Part shown: positions 1-9,178 of the stretch, one piece after another | Layout of the letters: every line of letters starts with the position of its first letter | How positions within the stretch are numbered: position 1 is the stretch's first letter | Assembly: GCF_014192475.1 (NCBI RefSeq) | Contig: NZ_JACHXZ010000003.1 | Span: 672,882 to 736,881, forward strand | Direction: 5' to 3' | DNA from: Simiduia aestuariiviva | GTDB taxonomy: Bacteria > Pseudomonadota > Gammaproteobacteria > Pseudomonadales > Cellvibrionaceae | DNA: 64,000 nucleotides | Translations under genes and position numbers: made by a program | The notes under the pieces: generated by a model | Databases searched by the model: none | What the model was told of the DNA's origin: nothing | What the model saw: the letters and a program-made list of their open reading frames with translations, nothing else

Positions 1-31
1 GCCTCCCAGTCAGCCCCTCTGTGAGCACTTA

Positions 32-59
32 TTATTGCTTCTATATATAGAAGCAATAA
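32..59. repeat. 28-bp perfect palindrome downstream of dinB
   Basis: The sequence is a perfect inverted repeat with no spacer: a 14-bp arm starting TTATTGCTTCTATA followed by its exact complement. It lies about 35 bp past the dinB stop. It could act as a transcription end signal or a protein-binding site. There is no clear T-run on the dinB side, so a classical terminator is not proven. Confidence 0.6.
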
Positions 60-94
60 CAGTCCCATGAAGGCATTGACACAGACTCACTTCG

Positions 95-1162
95 TCATGC
101 CGTCGGAAACTCAAACAGATCGAGTTGTTCTGTCGAGTTGGAATCTACCTGAGCAAAACGCACGCCCACGCCAAGCAGGCGCACAGCTGGCTTGCCACGC
201 GTCAATGCCTCGGATAACAAAGGTTGAAATGTTGTCTCGTCAAAGGATTGCGCCGCGCGCTCCAAGGTGGTGGCCGTAAAATCTGCAAACTTAATTTTAA
301 CGAACGCCTTATTGGGTCGATAGCTGGCACTCAACTTCCCGAGTCGATCGGTCAACTCTGCCACCAAGGCCGGCAACTTTGCCAAGCAATTCCCCTCACC
401 CTGCAAATCATCTGAATAGGTGTGCTCTACACTCAAGGATTTTCGAATTCTGTGGGGTTTGACCAAGCGATCATCTTCACCGCGACACAGGGAATAAAGC
501 CGGCGCCCAAAGCTGCCAAACTGCTCTGCCAATGCCAATTCCGTCCACTGCTGTAAATCGCCGCAGGTTGAGATGCCCAGTGAATGCATGCGCGCCGCAG
601 TCACCTTGCCCACTCCAAAGATTTTTCCAACGGGCAAAGTCGAGACAAACGCCGGCACCTCAGCAGGTGCTACCACAAACAAGCCATCGGGCTTGCGCCA
701 ATCGCTGGCGACCTTAGCTAAAAATTTATTGGGTGCAACGCCTGCCGATACCGTAATGCCCACCACGCGTTTGACCTCAGCGCGTATCGCCTCGGCGATA
801 CGTGTCGCGCTGCCGCTAAATTGGTCACATTCAGAAACATCTATAAAGGCTTCATCCAATGACAGCGGCTCAATCACTTCCGAATAGCGTAAAAAAATCG
901 ACCGCATCGCTTGGGATGCTTCCCGATACGCTTCAAAACGGTGAGGTAAAAGTTGCAATTGCGGGCATAAACGCACTGCCGTCTTGCTGGGCATCGCAGA
1001 ACGCACGCCAAAGGCGCGCGCAGCATAATTACAAGTAGAAATAACACCGCGGCGGCCTGGATCACCGCCCACCGCAATGGCTTTATCGCGCAGGGCTGGG
1101 TTATCGCGCATTTCTATAGCAGCGTAAAAACAATCCGCATCAACGTGAATAATTTTGCGCAT
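95..1162 (-). CDS. dinB: DNA polymerase IV (Y-family, error-prone)
   Basis: This is a translesion polymerase that extends past damaged or misaligned templates in the cytoplasm. The 355-residue product matches the family length (E. coli DinB, 351). The metal-binding residues are visible: Asp8 in the opening IIHVDAD motif, and Asp103-Glu104 in SLDEAF. The GVRSAMP motif of the fingers lies near residue 52. The C-terminus carries QLDLF, a standard beta-clamp binding motif. The gene stands alone; a perfect LexA box lies 20 bp upstream of the start, so it should be SOS-induced as in other bacteria. Confidence 0.97.
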   Translation of the reverse strand: MRKIIHVDADCFYAAIEMRDNPALRDKAIAVGGDPGRRGVISTCNYAARAFGVRSAMPSKTAVRLCPQLQLLPHRFEAYREASQAMRSIFLRYSEVIEPLSLDEAFIDVSECDQFSGSATRIAEAIRAEVKRVVGITVSAGVAPNKFLAKVASDWRKPDGLFVVAPAEVPAFVSTLPVGKIFGVGKVTAARMHSLGISTCGDLQQWTELALAEQFGSFGRRLYSLCRGEDDRLVKPHRIRKSLSVEHTYSDDLQGEGNCLAKLPALVAELTDRLGKLSASYRPNKAFVKIKFADFTATTLERAAQSFDETTFQPLLSEALTRGKPAVRLLGVGVRFAQVDSNSTEQLDLFEFPTA

Positions 1163-1181
1163 CTTGGCTAGCCCTCAATCA

Positions 1182-1197
1182 CTGTGATTATATACAG
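1182..1197 (-). promoter_or_regulatory. LexA box of dinB
   Basis: The sequence CTGTGATTATATACAG fits the gammaproteobacterial LexA consensus CTGT-N8-ACAG exactly, with an AT-rich centre. It lies 20 bp before the dinB start codon. SOS control of dinB is established in related bacteria; binding here is inferred. Confidence 0.9.
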
Positions 1198-1683
1198 CTA
1201 TGCGCTTTTCACTCAATCAAACATTCAATAACATTGCTTTTTGATTTTTTATTGGATGGCACAGGACGCAGCGAGGTATGCGCCGATGTGTATGGAATCT
1301 CGACAGGTTAGAAATTGATTCTATAATTCGAAAATCAGGTCTGAGCACGCCTCAATAAAGTGGCGATCCGCCCCCAAAACTACCCCTGCCACAATTTAGT
1401 AGTGCCCCGTTAGCGAGCAATAATTATTTCATTTTCACCCCGTCTGGCTCGCACAAAAAACCAACCAAATTTCTTATCAAAAAAGTGGAATGGGCACCGC
1501 CAAGGGGTTAACGGCACTTAATTCGATATTTTTTTGCTTTTTTTTACAAAAAAGCTCGTTTTTGGTCTGTTTTTTTTTGTAATTTGCTTGAATTTTCACC
1601 ACAATTGCTTAACTTATACACGCCTAATTATTTTTAGCTAACAGCTGGCAAATTTTTCACAAAAACAACCAAGGAAACACACC
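1198..1683. other. AT-rich intergenic region between dinB and the AlgP-like gene
   Basis: No coding region is visible. The last 200 bp contain several long T and A tracts, which would bend DNA, and a clear AAGGAA ribosome site directly before the downstream start. I could not pick a convincing -35/-10 pair. Confidence 0.5.
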
Positions 1684-2493
1684 ATGGCTGCACGTAAAAC
1701 CAAAGCTGCTAACCCAGTTGCAGAACTACAAAAAGAACTTGCCAAAGTTCAGGCCGAACTGGCCAAAGCACGCGTAAAGCAAGAAGCTGACGCCGCCAAA
1801 GAAATCGCCACTCTGACCAAGGCCGCGACTAAAGCCGCTGCCGACGCCAAAAAAGCTGCTTCCGCTCTGGCCGCTGCCAAGAAAAAGAAGAAGTCTGCCG
1901 CATCTGTTAAAGCTGTTGAGAAAGCCGCCGCTAAAGCCGCTGCCGCCAAAGCTGCCGCTGCCGACGCGAAAAGCGCCGTTGCTAGCGCCAAAGCTGCCCT
2001 GAAAGAAATCAAGGCCGACAACAAAATCGCCGCTCAGCTGGACAAGGCCTATGCCAAGCAGCAAGGCGTAATCGCTAAGAAGAAGAAGGCCGCTGAGAAG
2101 AAAGCAGCCGCCAAAGCTAAAGCCAAGGCTAAGAAAGACGCTGCCAAGGCCAAAGCCAAAGCTAAAAAAGACGCGCTGAAAGCCAAGGCCAAAGCCAAGG
2201 CACTGAAAGCTAAAGAGAAAGCCAAGGCTAAGAAAGCCGCCGCCAAGGCAAAATTGGCCGCTAAGAAAGCCGCTGCTAAAGAAAAAGCCAAGGCTAAGAA
2301 AGCCGCCGCTAAAGCAAAAATGGCCGCCAAGAAAGCCGCTGCCAAAGAAAAAGCCAAGGCTAAAAAAGCCAAGCCTGCCAAGAAAGCAGCCAAAGCTAAG
2401 CCCGCCAAAGTAGTAAAAGCTAAGCCCGCTAAGAAAGCCAAAAAAGCTAAGAAAGCTTCTGGCGCCAAGCGTGGTCGCAAGCCAAAGGCCTAA
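1684..2493 (+). CDS. algP: AlgP-like histone H1-type Lys/Ala-rich protein
   Basis: This is a probable nucleoid-associated protein that binds DNA through its basic tail. The first 60 residues form a regular, probably coiled-coil segment (VAELQKELAKVQAELAKA). The rest is low-complexity Lys/Ala with near-repeats of AKEKAKAKKAAAKAK around residues 170-230. It ends in KRGRKPKA, which looks like an AT-hook. Length (269) and composition fit Pseudomonas AlgP/AlgR3, a regulator of alginate genes; the role here is not known. The tract is built of internal repeats, so its length may vary between strains. The gene is preceded by AAGGAA and followed by a strong hairpin. Confidence 0.75.
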   Translation: MAARKTKAANPVAELQKELAKVQAELAKARVKQEADAAKEIATLTKAATKAAADAKKAASALAAAKKKKKSAASVKAVEKAAAKAAAAKAAAADAKSAVASAKAALKEIKADNKIAAQLDKAYAKQQGVIAKKKKAAEKKAAAKAKAKAKKDAAKAKAKAKKDALKAKAKAKALKAKEKAKAKKAAAKAKLAAKKAAAKEKAKAKKAAAKAKMAAKKAAAKEKAKAKKAKPAKKAAKAKPAKVVKAKPAKKAKKAKKASGAKRGRKPKA

Positions 2494-2501
2494 GTCCTTT
2501 T

Positions 2502-2531
2502 ATGGATCGGGTGTCTAGGCACCCGATCCAT
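2502..2531. terminator. Hairpin terminator between algP and the LysR gene
   Basis: A 12-bp perfect stem (ATGGATCGGGTG and its complement) with a 6-nt loop lies 8 bp after the AlgP-like stop, between two convergent genes. There is no long T-run, so it may work as a bidirectional, weakly classical terminator. Confidence 0.65.
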
Positions 2532-2538
2532 GCCTTTC

Positions 2539-3423
2539 TCACCGCTCTACAACGTCCTCTCCCAGCAACAGAAAATCCGCAAACAATCTATTCGCAATCG
2601 ACAAATAACTGTTTTTGCGCCACGCAATGCCCAGTTGTAACGTCAAGGGTTGCTCAAACGGTATCGCCTTCAACCCCGGCTCTTGAGCCGCCACGCGCGC
2701 CAACGCAAACCCAACCGCCTCTTTCGCCAGCACCATGGCCATCATAAGTCGAAGAATATTGGTTTCCAATGCGATCACAGGTGCCACACCTAGACGCCGA
2801 CACTGGTCGTCCACTAATTCACGCAAATAGTATCCCTCGCCGTACAACGCCAAGGGTTCTGCAGCAAAGGTGGCAAAGTCGATGGTATCGCGCCGCGCCA
2901 ATGGATGATCGCGGGCGACACAAGCCACAATGGGTTCGTCAATCAACGGGTATGCCGACAAAGCCGCAGGCACCTTGCGCAAGTTAATCATGCCCATGTC
3001 AATTTCGCCTGCTAACAACTGCTCCTGAGCGCGACTCGTGCCCTCACCATTCACCTGAAAATTAATGCCGGGATAGCGCGCGCGAAAGGCAGCGATACGA
3101 TCCGGTAGATAATAGGACCCCAGCATCGCAGAAGTACCCAGGCGCACTGTGCCCTGTTCGCCCCCTTTCAGTTCGCGCAGCTGCTGTTGAGTTTGCGCAA
3201 AAGCGCCCAGTAAGTGCCTAGCTTGCTGATTGAGCACTTCGCCCTCGGCAGTAAGTCGAATTTGCCGTTCGCCCCGATCAAAGAGTGTCAGCCCTAGGTC
3301 GGTTTCGAGTTTTTTAACAGCAATGCTCACGGCGGATTGGGCAACATGCAGTTTTTCCGCTGCCGCAGTAAAACTGCCGCAATCTACCACCGCGGTGAAC
3401 ACCTTGAGCTGTCGAATATCCAT
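2539..3423 (-). CDS. gcdR: LysR-family transcriptional regulator (probable glutarate regulator)
   Basis: A 294-residue LysR protein. The N-terminal winged HTH (residues 1-60, MDIRQLKVFTAVVDCGSFTA) is followed by a periplasmic-binding-like effector domain. It is divergent from the glutaryl-CoA dehydrogenase gene with a 127-bp AT-rich gap between them, the usual layout for a regulator that controls its neighbour and itself. In Pseudomonas, a LysR protein next to gcdH and a CoA-transferase gene responds to glutarate. The gene name rests on this context only. Confidence 0.8.
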   Translation of the reverse strand: MDIRQLKVFTAVVDCGSFTAAAEKLHVAQSAVSIAVKKLETDLGLTLFDRGERQIRLTAEGEVLNQQARHLLGAFAQTQQQLRELKGGEQGTVRLGTSAMLGSYYLPDRIAAFRARYPGINFQVNGEGTSRAQEQLLAGEIDMGMINLRKVPAALSAYPLIDEPIVACVARDHPLARRDTIDFATFAAEPLALYGEGYYLRELVDDQCRRLGVAPVIALETNILRLMMAMVLAKEAVGFALARVAAQEPGLKAIPFEQPLTLQLGIAWRKNSYLSIANRLFADFLLLGEDVVER

Positions 3424-3550
3424 GCAATATCACGCCTTAATGATCTCGATATCGAATGATTATCATATAATTTATATATTTTTTATATGGTGATCCCGTT
3501 GCTATACTGGCCCCATTCCGTAGACCCCATTCGAACTTGAGAGGCACCCC

Positions 3551-4741
3551 ATGAGCGCACAACAACATTGGTCCAAGCATTTTGATTGGGCAGACCCCTT
3601 TATGATGGACCAACAGCTGACTGAAGAAGAGCGTATGGTGCGCGACACAGCCCGCCAGTATGCCCAGGATAAGCTGCAGCCACGGGTCCGCGATGCCTAC
3701 CGCAACGAGTACACAGACCCCGCTATTTTCCGCGAAATGGGTGAACTGGGCCTATTGGGCTCACCCCTAGAGGGCTACGGTTGCCCCGGTGTGAGCTACG
3801 TAAGCTACGGCCTCATCGCCCGTGAAGTTGAACGCGTTGACTCAGGTTTTCGCTCCATGATGAGCGTGCAATCGAGCCTGGTGATGTACCCCATCTATGC
3901 CTACGGTTCTGAAGCACAAAAGGAAAAGTACCTACCCAAACTGGCAACGGGTGAGTGGATTGGTTGTTTTGGCCTAACTGAACCCGACCACGGTTCAGAT
4001 CCAGGCGGCATGGTCACTCGCGCGCGCAAAACCGATGGCGGTTACAAGTTGAGCGGCGCCAAGATGTGGATCACCAACTCGCCCATTGCCGACGTATTTA
4101 TAGTCTGGGCCAAAGATGATGAAGGCGTGATTCGCGGTTTCATTTTGGACAAGGGCATGAAGGGCCTGAGCGCACCAAAAATTGAAGGCAAGCTGGCCTT
4201 GCGTGCATCCATCACCGGCGAAATCGTCATGGACGAAGTCTTCGTACCCGAAGAAAACATGCTGCCCAACGTCACGGGCTTAAAAGGTCCCTTTGGTTGC
4301 TTGAACAGTGCGCGTCTCGGTATTTCTTGGGGCGCACTGGGGGCCGCAGAAGCCTGCTGGCACTCGGCGCGCGAATACACCATGGAGCGCAAGCAGTTCA
4401 ATCGCCCGCTGGCCGCCAACCAACTGATTCAGAAAAAGTTGGCCATCATGCAAACCGATATCAGCTTGGCGCTGCAGGGCTGTCTGCGCGCCACGCAATT
4501 AAAAGATGCCGGCCAGCTGGCACCCGAATTGATTTCACTGCTCAAGCGCAATTCCTGCGTTAAGGCCTTAGAAATCGCGCGCGAAGCACGCGACATGCAC
4601 GGCGGCAACGGGATTTCAGATGAATACTCCGTTATGCGCCACATGATGAACCTCGAGGTAGTCAATACCTACGAAGGCACTCAAGACGTACACGCGTTGA
4701 TCTTAGGTCGCGCTCAAACGGGCATGCAAGCGTTCTACTAA
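3551..4741 (+). CDS. gcdH: Glutaryl-CoA dehydrogenase
   Basis: This FAD enzyme oxidises and decarboxylates glutaryl-CoA to crotonyl-CoA, in lysine and glutarate breakdown. The 396-residue protein carries the acyl-CoA dehydrogenase domains in order: helical N-domain, beta-domain with [16 protein letters not shown] and KMWITNS, then the C-terminal helical domain. The catalytic glutamate lies in the late motif [10 protein letters not shown]. The stretch [15 protein letters not shown] is typical of this subfamily. A GAGG ribosome site precedes the start. The class III CoA-transferase downstream probably makes its substrate. Confidence 0.95.
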   Translation: MSAQQHWSKHFDWADPFMMDQQLTEEERMVRDTARQYAQDKLQPRVRDAYRNEYTDPAIFREMGELGLLGSPLEGYGCPGVSYVSYGLIAREVERVDSGFRSMMSVQSSLVMYPIYAYGSEAQKEKYLPKLATGEWIGCFGLTEPDHGSDPGGMVTRARKTDGGYKLSGAKMWITNSPIADVFIVWAKDDEGVIRGFILDKGMKGLSAPKIEGKLALRASITGEIVMDEVFVPEENMLPNVTGLKGPFGCLNSARLGISWGALGAAEACWHSAREYTMERKQFNRPLAANQLIQKKLAIMQTDISLALQGCLRATQLKDAGQLAPELISLLKRNSCVKALEIAREARDMHGGNGISDEYSVMRHMMNLEVVNTYEGTQDVHALILGRAQTGMQAFY

Positions 4742-4749
4742 GCCCATTT

Positions 4750-4774
4750 CGGGGCCGTCGCTCTGTCGGCCCCG
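4750..4774 (+). terminator. GC-rich hairpin after gcdH
   Basis: An 8-bp stem (CGGGGCCG and its complement) with a 9-nt loop lies just after the gcdH stop. It has no T-run. It may stabilise the gcdH mRNA or dampen read-through into the CoA-transferase gene. Confidence 0.4.
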
Positions 4775-4826
4775 CTGATTCCTTTGATCACGTACACACG
4801 CATATAGGTAAAGAGGTGGCTGCGCA

Positions 4827-6053
4827 ATGAACACTCCACTCGCTGGCATTCGCGTGCTCGACTTGTCGCGCATTTTGGCCGGGCCTTGGGCGGGCCAACT
4901 GCTTGCCGATTTAGGCGCACAGGTTATTAAAGTGGAACGCCCTGGCGCCGGCGATGACACCCGACAGTGGGGGCCACCCTATTTAAAAGATGAGCACGGA
5001 AACGACACGCAAGAGGCCGCTTACTATTTGGCAGCAAACCGTGGCAAACAGTCGATTACCGTTGATATCACCAAGCCCGAAGGCCAATCATTGTTGCAAG
5101 ATCTGGCAAAAGATGTGGATGTGGTCATTGAAAACTACAAGGTCGGCGGGCTCAAAAAGTATGGCTTAGATTACCCGGCCTTAGCGGCCATCAATCCAAG
5201 ATTGGTGTATTGCTCGATCACCGGATTTGGCCAAACCGGTCCCTACCGCGATCGCGCTGGTTACGATTTTATGATTCAAGGCATGGGCGGCCTTATGAGT
5301 ATTACCGGTGAACGCGATGGCCAAGCCGGTGCCGGCCCACAAAAAGTGGGCGTTGCTGTCACAGATATTTTTACCGGCCTTTACGCCACCATCGCGATTC
5401 AAGGCGCACTGCTTGAACGGGTTCGCTCGGGTCAAGGTCAGTACATTGATTTGGCATTATTCGACGTGCAGGCGGCGGTATTGGCGAACCAAGCCACCAA
5501 CTATTTAGTGGGCGGGATCACCCCTACGCGCATGGGCAACGCCCATCCAAACATCGTGCCCTATCAGGCTTTCGCCACTGCCGACGGCTACATTATTCTG
5601 GCCATCGGTAACGATCTACAATTTCGAAAATTTTGCGCCGTCGCGCAGGTGCCAAACCTGGCGGACGACCCCAAGTTTTCAACCAATCCCGCGCGCGTTG
5701 CCAACCGCGAACAGGTGTGCGCCACCGTCGCCGATTTACTCAAACAACACACCAGTGAACACTGGCTGGCTGAACTCGAAGCAAAACAAGTCCCCTGCGG
5801 GCCCATCAACAATATTGAGCAAGTTTTTAACGATCCGCAATTGCTCGCGCGCAATATGCGCATTCAGGTGGCGCATCCCCAAGCGGGCACGGTCGAGCTG
5901 GCGGGCAACCCCATTCATTACGGGCGCAGTGAATTACAGCAATCCGTGGCACCGCCCAGCTTAGGGGCAGACACGGATCAGGTACTGCGCGAACAATTGG
6001 GCTTATCGAGTGAAGCAGTGGCCGCACTGCGTACTAAAGGCGTCATTGATTGA
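4827..6053 (+). CDS. gcdG: Class III CoA-transferase, probably succinyl-CoA:glutarate CoA-transferase
   Basis: A CaiB/BaiF-type enzyme of 408 residues that moves CoA between acids. The opening LAGIRVLDLSRILAGPWAGQ, the VIENYKVGGLKKYGLDYPAL segment and YCSITGFGQTGPY are family hallmarks. The catalytic Asp is probably that in AGYDFMIQGMGG. Its place 85 bp after gcdH suggests it activates glutarate to glutaryl-CoA using succinyl-CoA, as in the Pseudomonas gcd locus and human SUGCT. Formyl-CoA or other substrates are possible by sequence alone. Confidence 0.85.
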   Translation: MNTPLAGIRVLDLSRILAGPWAGQLLADLGAQVIKVERPGAGDDTRQWGPPYLKDEHGNDTQEAAYYLAANRGKQSITVDITKPEGQSLLQDLAKDVDVVIENYKVGGLKKYGLDYPALAAINPRLVYCSITGFGQTGPYRDRAGYDFMIQGMGGLMSITGERDGQAGAGPQKVGVAVTDIFTGLYATIAIQGALLERVRSGQGQYIDLALFDVQAAVLANQATNYLVGGITPTRMGNAHPNIVPYQAFATADGYIILAIGNDLQFRKFCAVAQVPNLADDPKFSTNPARVANREQVCATVADLLKQHTSEHWLAELEAKQVPCGPINNIEQVFNDPQLLARNMRIQVAHPQAGTVELAGNPIHYGRSELQQSVAPPSLGADTDQVLREQLGLSSEAVAALRTKGVID

Positions 6054-6075
6054 CCAATTGCGACACGCTTTGACA

Positions 6076-6759
6076 CTAGCTAGGTGGACGAATGTCGATG
6101 TGCGTCTCCACATCGCTTAATGATGTGCCTTCGCATATAGCCACGTAGCGCAGCGTCACGCCGGCCACATTTTGCGCGTTAAATTTGCGTGCAAAACGAT
6201 AGAGTATTTCGCCAGAATCTCTTTCGGTCATCATCACCGGCTCAACGCTGTCCAGATCATCTAGCCACGTTAACCCGCGCATCAATTCCAGTTGCGAATG
6301 CCATTTGCTTACGCACTTTTCGTAAAGTGCGGGCGTCACATCGACAACGGCAACCTCTTCACCTGCGTAATCAATTACAACCAGGTCGCGCACTACCGCC
6401 TGATCGAAACTATCGATCGACAAACCATCAAATTTATTCACATAGGTTTTGCGCGCTGCGTCACGGCAAACAATGGCAAATACCGGTGCATCCTCTGCAC
6501 TTTCTGCGCGCGCAAGTTCACCGCGCACGACTTCAATACACCGCTCGCTGGCGAGCGCCAACTCGGCGATCTGCCGAAGGTTTGCCCAATACTTAGTGTA
6601 TGAAGTGGGTAGCCACAAACGGTCGAGGTTAAGGGGGACATCTTCAGGTGGAGGCGATTGTTCTACCACAGTATTTGAATCATCTTCTTGCGCCACGCTG
6701 TTAATACTGAGCGCGACAGCAGTACAGAACAATAACATTACCTGCCAAACAGCCTTCAC
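6076..6759 (-). CDS. Secreted protein of unknown function
   Basis: I do not recognise this protein. I chose the GTG at 6759, which follows the stop of the PilZ gene and gives a short basic start plus a hydrophobic core (VMLLFCTAVALS) ending near SVAQ, a plausible signal peptide. An ATG at 6738 is the alternative. The mature part has a predicted beta-rich section around FAIVCRDAARKTYVN and a C-terminal ARKFNAQNVAGVTLRYVAIC. It probably forms an operon with the upstream PilZ gene (10-bp gap), which suggests an envelope role linked to c-di-GMP, by inference only. Confidence 0.6.
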   Translation of the reverse strand: MKAVWQVMLLFCTAVALSINSVAQEDDSNTVVEQSPPPEDVPLNLDRLWLPTSYTKYWANLRQIAELALASERCIEVVRGELARAESAEDAPVFAIVCRDAARKTYVNKFDGLSIDSFDQAVVRDLVVIDYAGEEVAVVDVTPALYEKCVSKWHSQLELMRGLTWLDDLDSVEPVMMTERDSGEILYRFARKFNAQNVAGVTLRYVAICEGTSLSDVETHIDIRPPS

Positions 6760-6769
6760 GGTAAGCCCA

Positions 6770-7426
6770 CTACTTGGCCAACAAAGAAAAGACATAGGCG
6801 TACAACAACAGGCGCTGTTCATCACTCATGTCCGCGAATTCAATACCGTAAATCGCTGGATACTCGGCCTCCTCTTCACGCGTGCTGCGCTCGATGCGCG
6901 AACGAATAACTGCGGGCAGTTCCAATTGACCGGTGAGCTTGGCAATGGCGACATCACCATTGATGGTCACGGGTGTGCCCACTTCGCCCACAGATTGGCT
7001 CAATTCAATGCGCGCGCCCGACAAACTGATATCAGAGATAAAACCGTTAGCCGATTCAGTAGCAATACCTTGGGTGGCATGGACAGTGATCGGTGTGCGA
7101 CTTTCAACCCGGGTGGCACCGCGCACCTCTTTAAAACTCAACTTGGTCGGATAACGCAAATAGATTAATGGCCGCGGTTGGGGCAGGATTTGTTCCACCA
7201 CACTGGCAAAGGCCATGACCCCGTTACCCGCCATGATTTTAATTAACAGTTTTTGCCCAGACCGCAGTTGCGACGCGCTGGCTGCCCGCGGCAGCGAAAT
7301 GATCACAACCTCACCGGGCCAACACCCAACTAGCTTGCTGGCGTATTTGAACGGTTCACCACCGGCACTGCTGCCCTCAATGGCAAGCGGGTATCCGAAG
7401 GGCAATTTAAATTCTTCAAACTTCAT
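6770..7426 (-). CDS. PilZ-domain c-di-GMP-binding protein, YcgR-like
   Basis: A 218-residue cytoplasmic protein with an N-terminal beta-barrel domain like that of YcgR (residues 1-100) and a C-terminal PilZ domain. The c-di-GMP contacts are present: the RVESR arginines near residue 106 and the DISLSGARIEL motif near residue 131. Such proteins act as c-di-GMP-dependent brakes or regulators of motility and envelope functions. No flagellar gene is near, so its target is unknown. Confidence 0.85.
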   Translation of the reverse strand: MKFEEFKLPFGYPLAIEGSSAGGEPFKYASKLVGCWPGEVVIISLPRAASASQLRSGQKLLIKIMAGNGVMAFASVVEQILPQPRPLIYLRYPTKLSFKEVRGATRVESRTPITVHATQGIATESANGFISDISLSGARIELSQSVGEVGTPVTINGDVAIAKLTGQLELPAVIRSRIERSTREEEAEYPAIYGIEFADMSDEQRLLLYAYVFSLLAK

Positions 7427-7612
7427 GGAGTGTCTAATTTCTGTGCGTCGTTGGCCTCATTCTAGCTGGTTGGCAATGGTTTTGCTCACTGGCCACCCAA
7501 GGCGCTAGAGCATTGACCGGTCACAGACCCAGTTCAGTCGATTCTGCAAAGGTGTTTTCGGTGCCGTAACACTTTTATACTAAAGGACCAATTTAGGCTC
7601 GGAATGAATTTT

Positions 7613-7939
7613 ATGGCTGGTTTTGAACGCATCTCCCCGCAGCAGGCGGCGCAAATTCGCCAGCAAGCCAAGGCCAATGTCGTGGATATACGCGACCCAC
7701 AGAGCTTTACCGCTGGGCACATTCGGGGCGCCCATGCGTTGAATAACGACAATTTAGCGGCCTACATTGAATCTGCGGACAAAGGCAACCCGCTGATCGT
7801 CTGCTGTTATCACGGCAACAGCAGCCAGTCGGCAGCCCACTATTTGTCGGAGCAAGGCTTTACGGAAGTGTATAGCTTGGACGGCGGCTTCGAGCAATGG
7901 CGACTAGACTTCCCTCACGACTGCGACACAGAGGACTGA
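7613..7939 (+). CDS. glpE: Thiosulfate sulfurtransferase GlpE (single rhodanese domain)
   Basis: Transfers sulfane sulfur from thiosulfate to thiol or cyanide acceptors. With the ATG at 7613 the protein has 108 residues, the same as E. coli GlpE, and the catalytic cysteine falls at position 65 in VCCYHGNSSQSAA, as in E. coli. DIRDPQSFTAGHIRGA is the rhodanese substrate-side motif. An in-frame ATG at 7604 is possible. It is followed after 3 bp by the HhH membrane protein, so the two are probably co-transcribed. Confidence 0.93.
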   Translation: MAGFERISPQQAAQIRQQAKANVVDIRDPQSFTAGHIRGAHALNNDNLAAYIESADKGNPLIVCCYHGNSSQSAAHYLSEQGFTEVYSLDGGFEQWRLDFPHDCDTED

Positions 7940-7942
7940 ACA

Positions 7943-8284
7943 ATGACGTTTCTCATCACACTGCTGTTGGCGCTCATTGCGTTTCTACTGACCCGATTGC
8001 AATTTTTGTTGACCGCGCAACGCGATGATTTAGCCGACTTGCGCCAACAAATCGCCAGCCTTCGGTCCAGCGACCATCCGTCAACGCCCACCAGCCCGGT
8101 TGCCGGTCGAGAATCAATCAACAGCATATCGAAAAACGGTTTGCTGAAAATTCCGGGCGTGGGCGCCGCCTGTGCGCAACGCGTCATCGACGCCCGTCCC
8201 TACGCCTCAATGGACGAGCTAGATGCGGTGTCGGGTCTCACACAAACCCAGCGCGACCACTTGAAACAACACTTGCTGGTATAA
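7943..8284 (+). CDS. Membrane-anchored helix-hairpin-helix protein
   Basis: A 113-residue protein with an N-terminal membrane segment (TFLITLLLALIAFLLT), a short charged probable coiled-coil stretch (DDLADLRQQIASL), a flexible Ser/Pro linker, and a C-terminal ComEA-like HhH motif (NGLLKIPGVGAACAQRVIDAR). HhH domains usually bind DNA without sequence preference. It could act in DNA uptake or envelope-linked DNA handling, but ComEA proteins are normally exported, and the topology here is not settled. Confidence 0.7.
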   Translation: MTFLITLLLALIAFLLTRLQFLLTAQRDDLADLRQQIASLRSSDHPSTPTSPVAGRESINSISKNGLLKIPGVGAACAQRVIDARPYASMDELDAVSGLTQTQRDHLKQHLLV

Positions 8285-8297
8285 CCCAAACCCTGCC

Positions 8298-8996
8298 CTA
8301 CTGCGTCATTTTTTCAACCAGGGCAGGATTGGGCGCACTGTGACCCTCAGTTCCAAGGGACAAACTGCCAAACTCTTGATTCCAGTCCAGTAGCAGACGC
8401 GCCAGAGATTGTGCCTGTGCATAGATTGCCCGCAATTCTTCACGCCCGCCCTTGGGGCCTATGTAAAGTTTTATGGCGCGATGTTTGGACGCCAGAGGAC
8501 TGTCTGGATAGCGCATGCGATACACCTCCAGTTTCCAGCGCAGACTGTGAACACAATTGCGAAAATAGGCCAACTTTGTGGCCAAATTAATCACCCCGAA
8601 ATTTTCCAGCTCGCCAAAGGCCTTAAAATCAGTGCCAAACACCACCACCTGTTTGCAGTTGTGGTCGGCCACCACCGTGGCTGAGCGCTCCTGTTGCACT
8701 AGGGCAGCAATATCGCCAAAGACTTCCCCGGGGGTGATGTAATTAACAACCTGCTGACCTTGCGCGTCGCTGGCAAATACCGCCAACTGACCCTTCAACA
8801 AAAAATACAACCAAGGATCTCGCTCACCGCGCCGCAACACCACCTCGCCGGGCTTAAATTCCACTAAGCGCGAATGCCGCAACAGCACCTCAAACTGGTA
8901 GGGATCATCCTGCTTAACCGCCTTATAAAAGGGAATGGGCGCCAGCAACGACTCAAGTGCCGCCCTTGGAATCCGATCGAGAGATTTAATCTCCAT
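8298..8996 (-). CDS. Cyclic-nucleotide-binding-domain protein without HTH
   Basis: A 232-residue protein with a CNB (Crp-type) sensor domain in residues 35-140: GEVVLRRGERDPWLYFLLKGQLAVF and ITPGEVFGDIAALVQQERSATV. The phosphate-binding cassette is degenerate: the usual FGE-x(n)-RxA has become FGD with QQERSA. The C-terminal part is helical and lacks a recognisable winged HTH, so it is probably not a DNA-binding regulator. It stands alone, convergent to the HhH gene. Confidence 0.75.
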   Translation of the reverse strand: MEIKSLDRIPRAALESLLAPIPFYKAVKQDDPYQFEVLLRHSRLVEFKPGEVVLRRGERDPWLYFLLKGQLAVFASDAQGQQVVNYITPGEVFGDIAALVQQERSATVVADHNCKQVVVFGTDFKAFGELENFGVINLATKLAYFRNCVHSLRWKLEVYRMRYPDSPLASKHRAIKLYIGPKGGREELRAIYAQAQSLARLLLDWNQEFGSLSLGTEGHSAPNPALVEKMTQ

Positions 8997-9178
8997 GCAA
9001 TGCCCGTTTCGTTAGATAGAAAGATATAAGTACTGGACGTAAGCATAGTGCCAGTCGGTCTTACGTGGGAGCCTTTATGTTCCTCAGCACTACTACAATT
9101 ACAAGGTTGAAGGGCTTTAACTGACCGAGCTTGGCCATGCCCTCACACCCCATCATTTGAGTTTGCGGGAGGATTCCC

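Noticed and set aside
1726..2480. Long antisense ORFs opposite the AlgP-like gene
   Set aside because: They arise from the repetitive Lys/Ala codons on the other strand and give low-complexity products; only the plus frame has a ribosome site and a sensible N-terminus.
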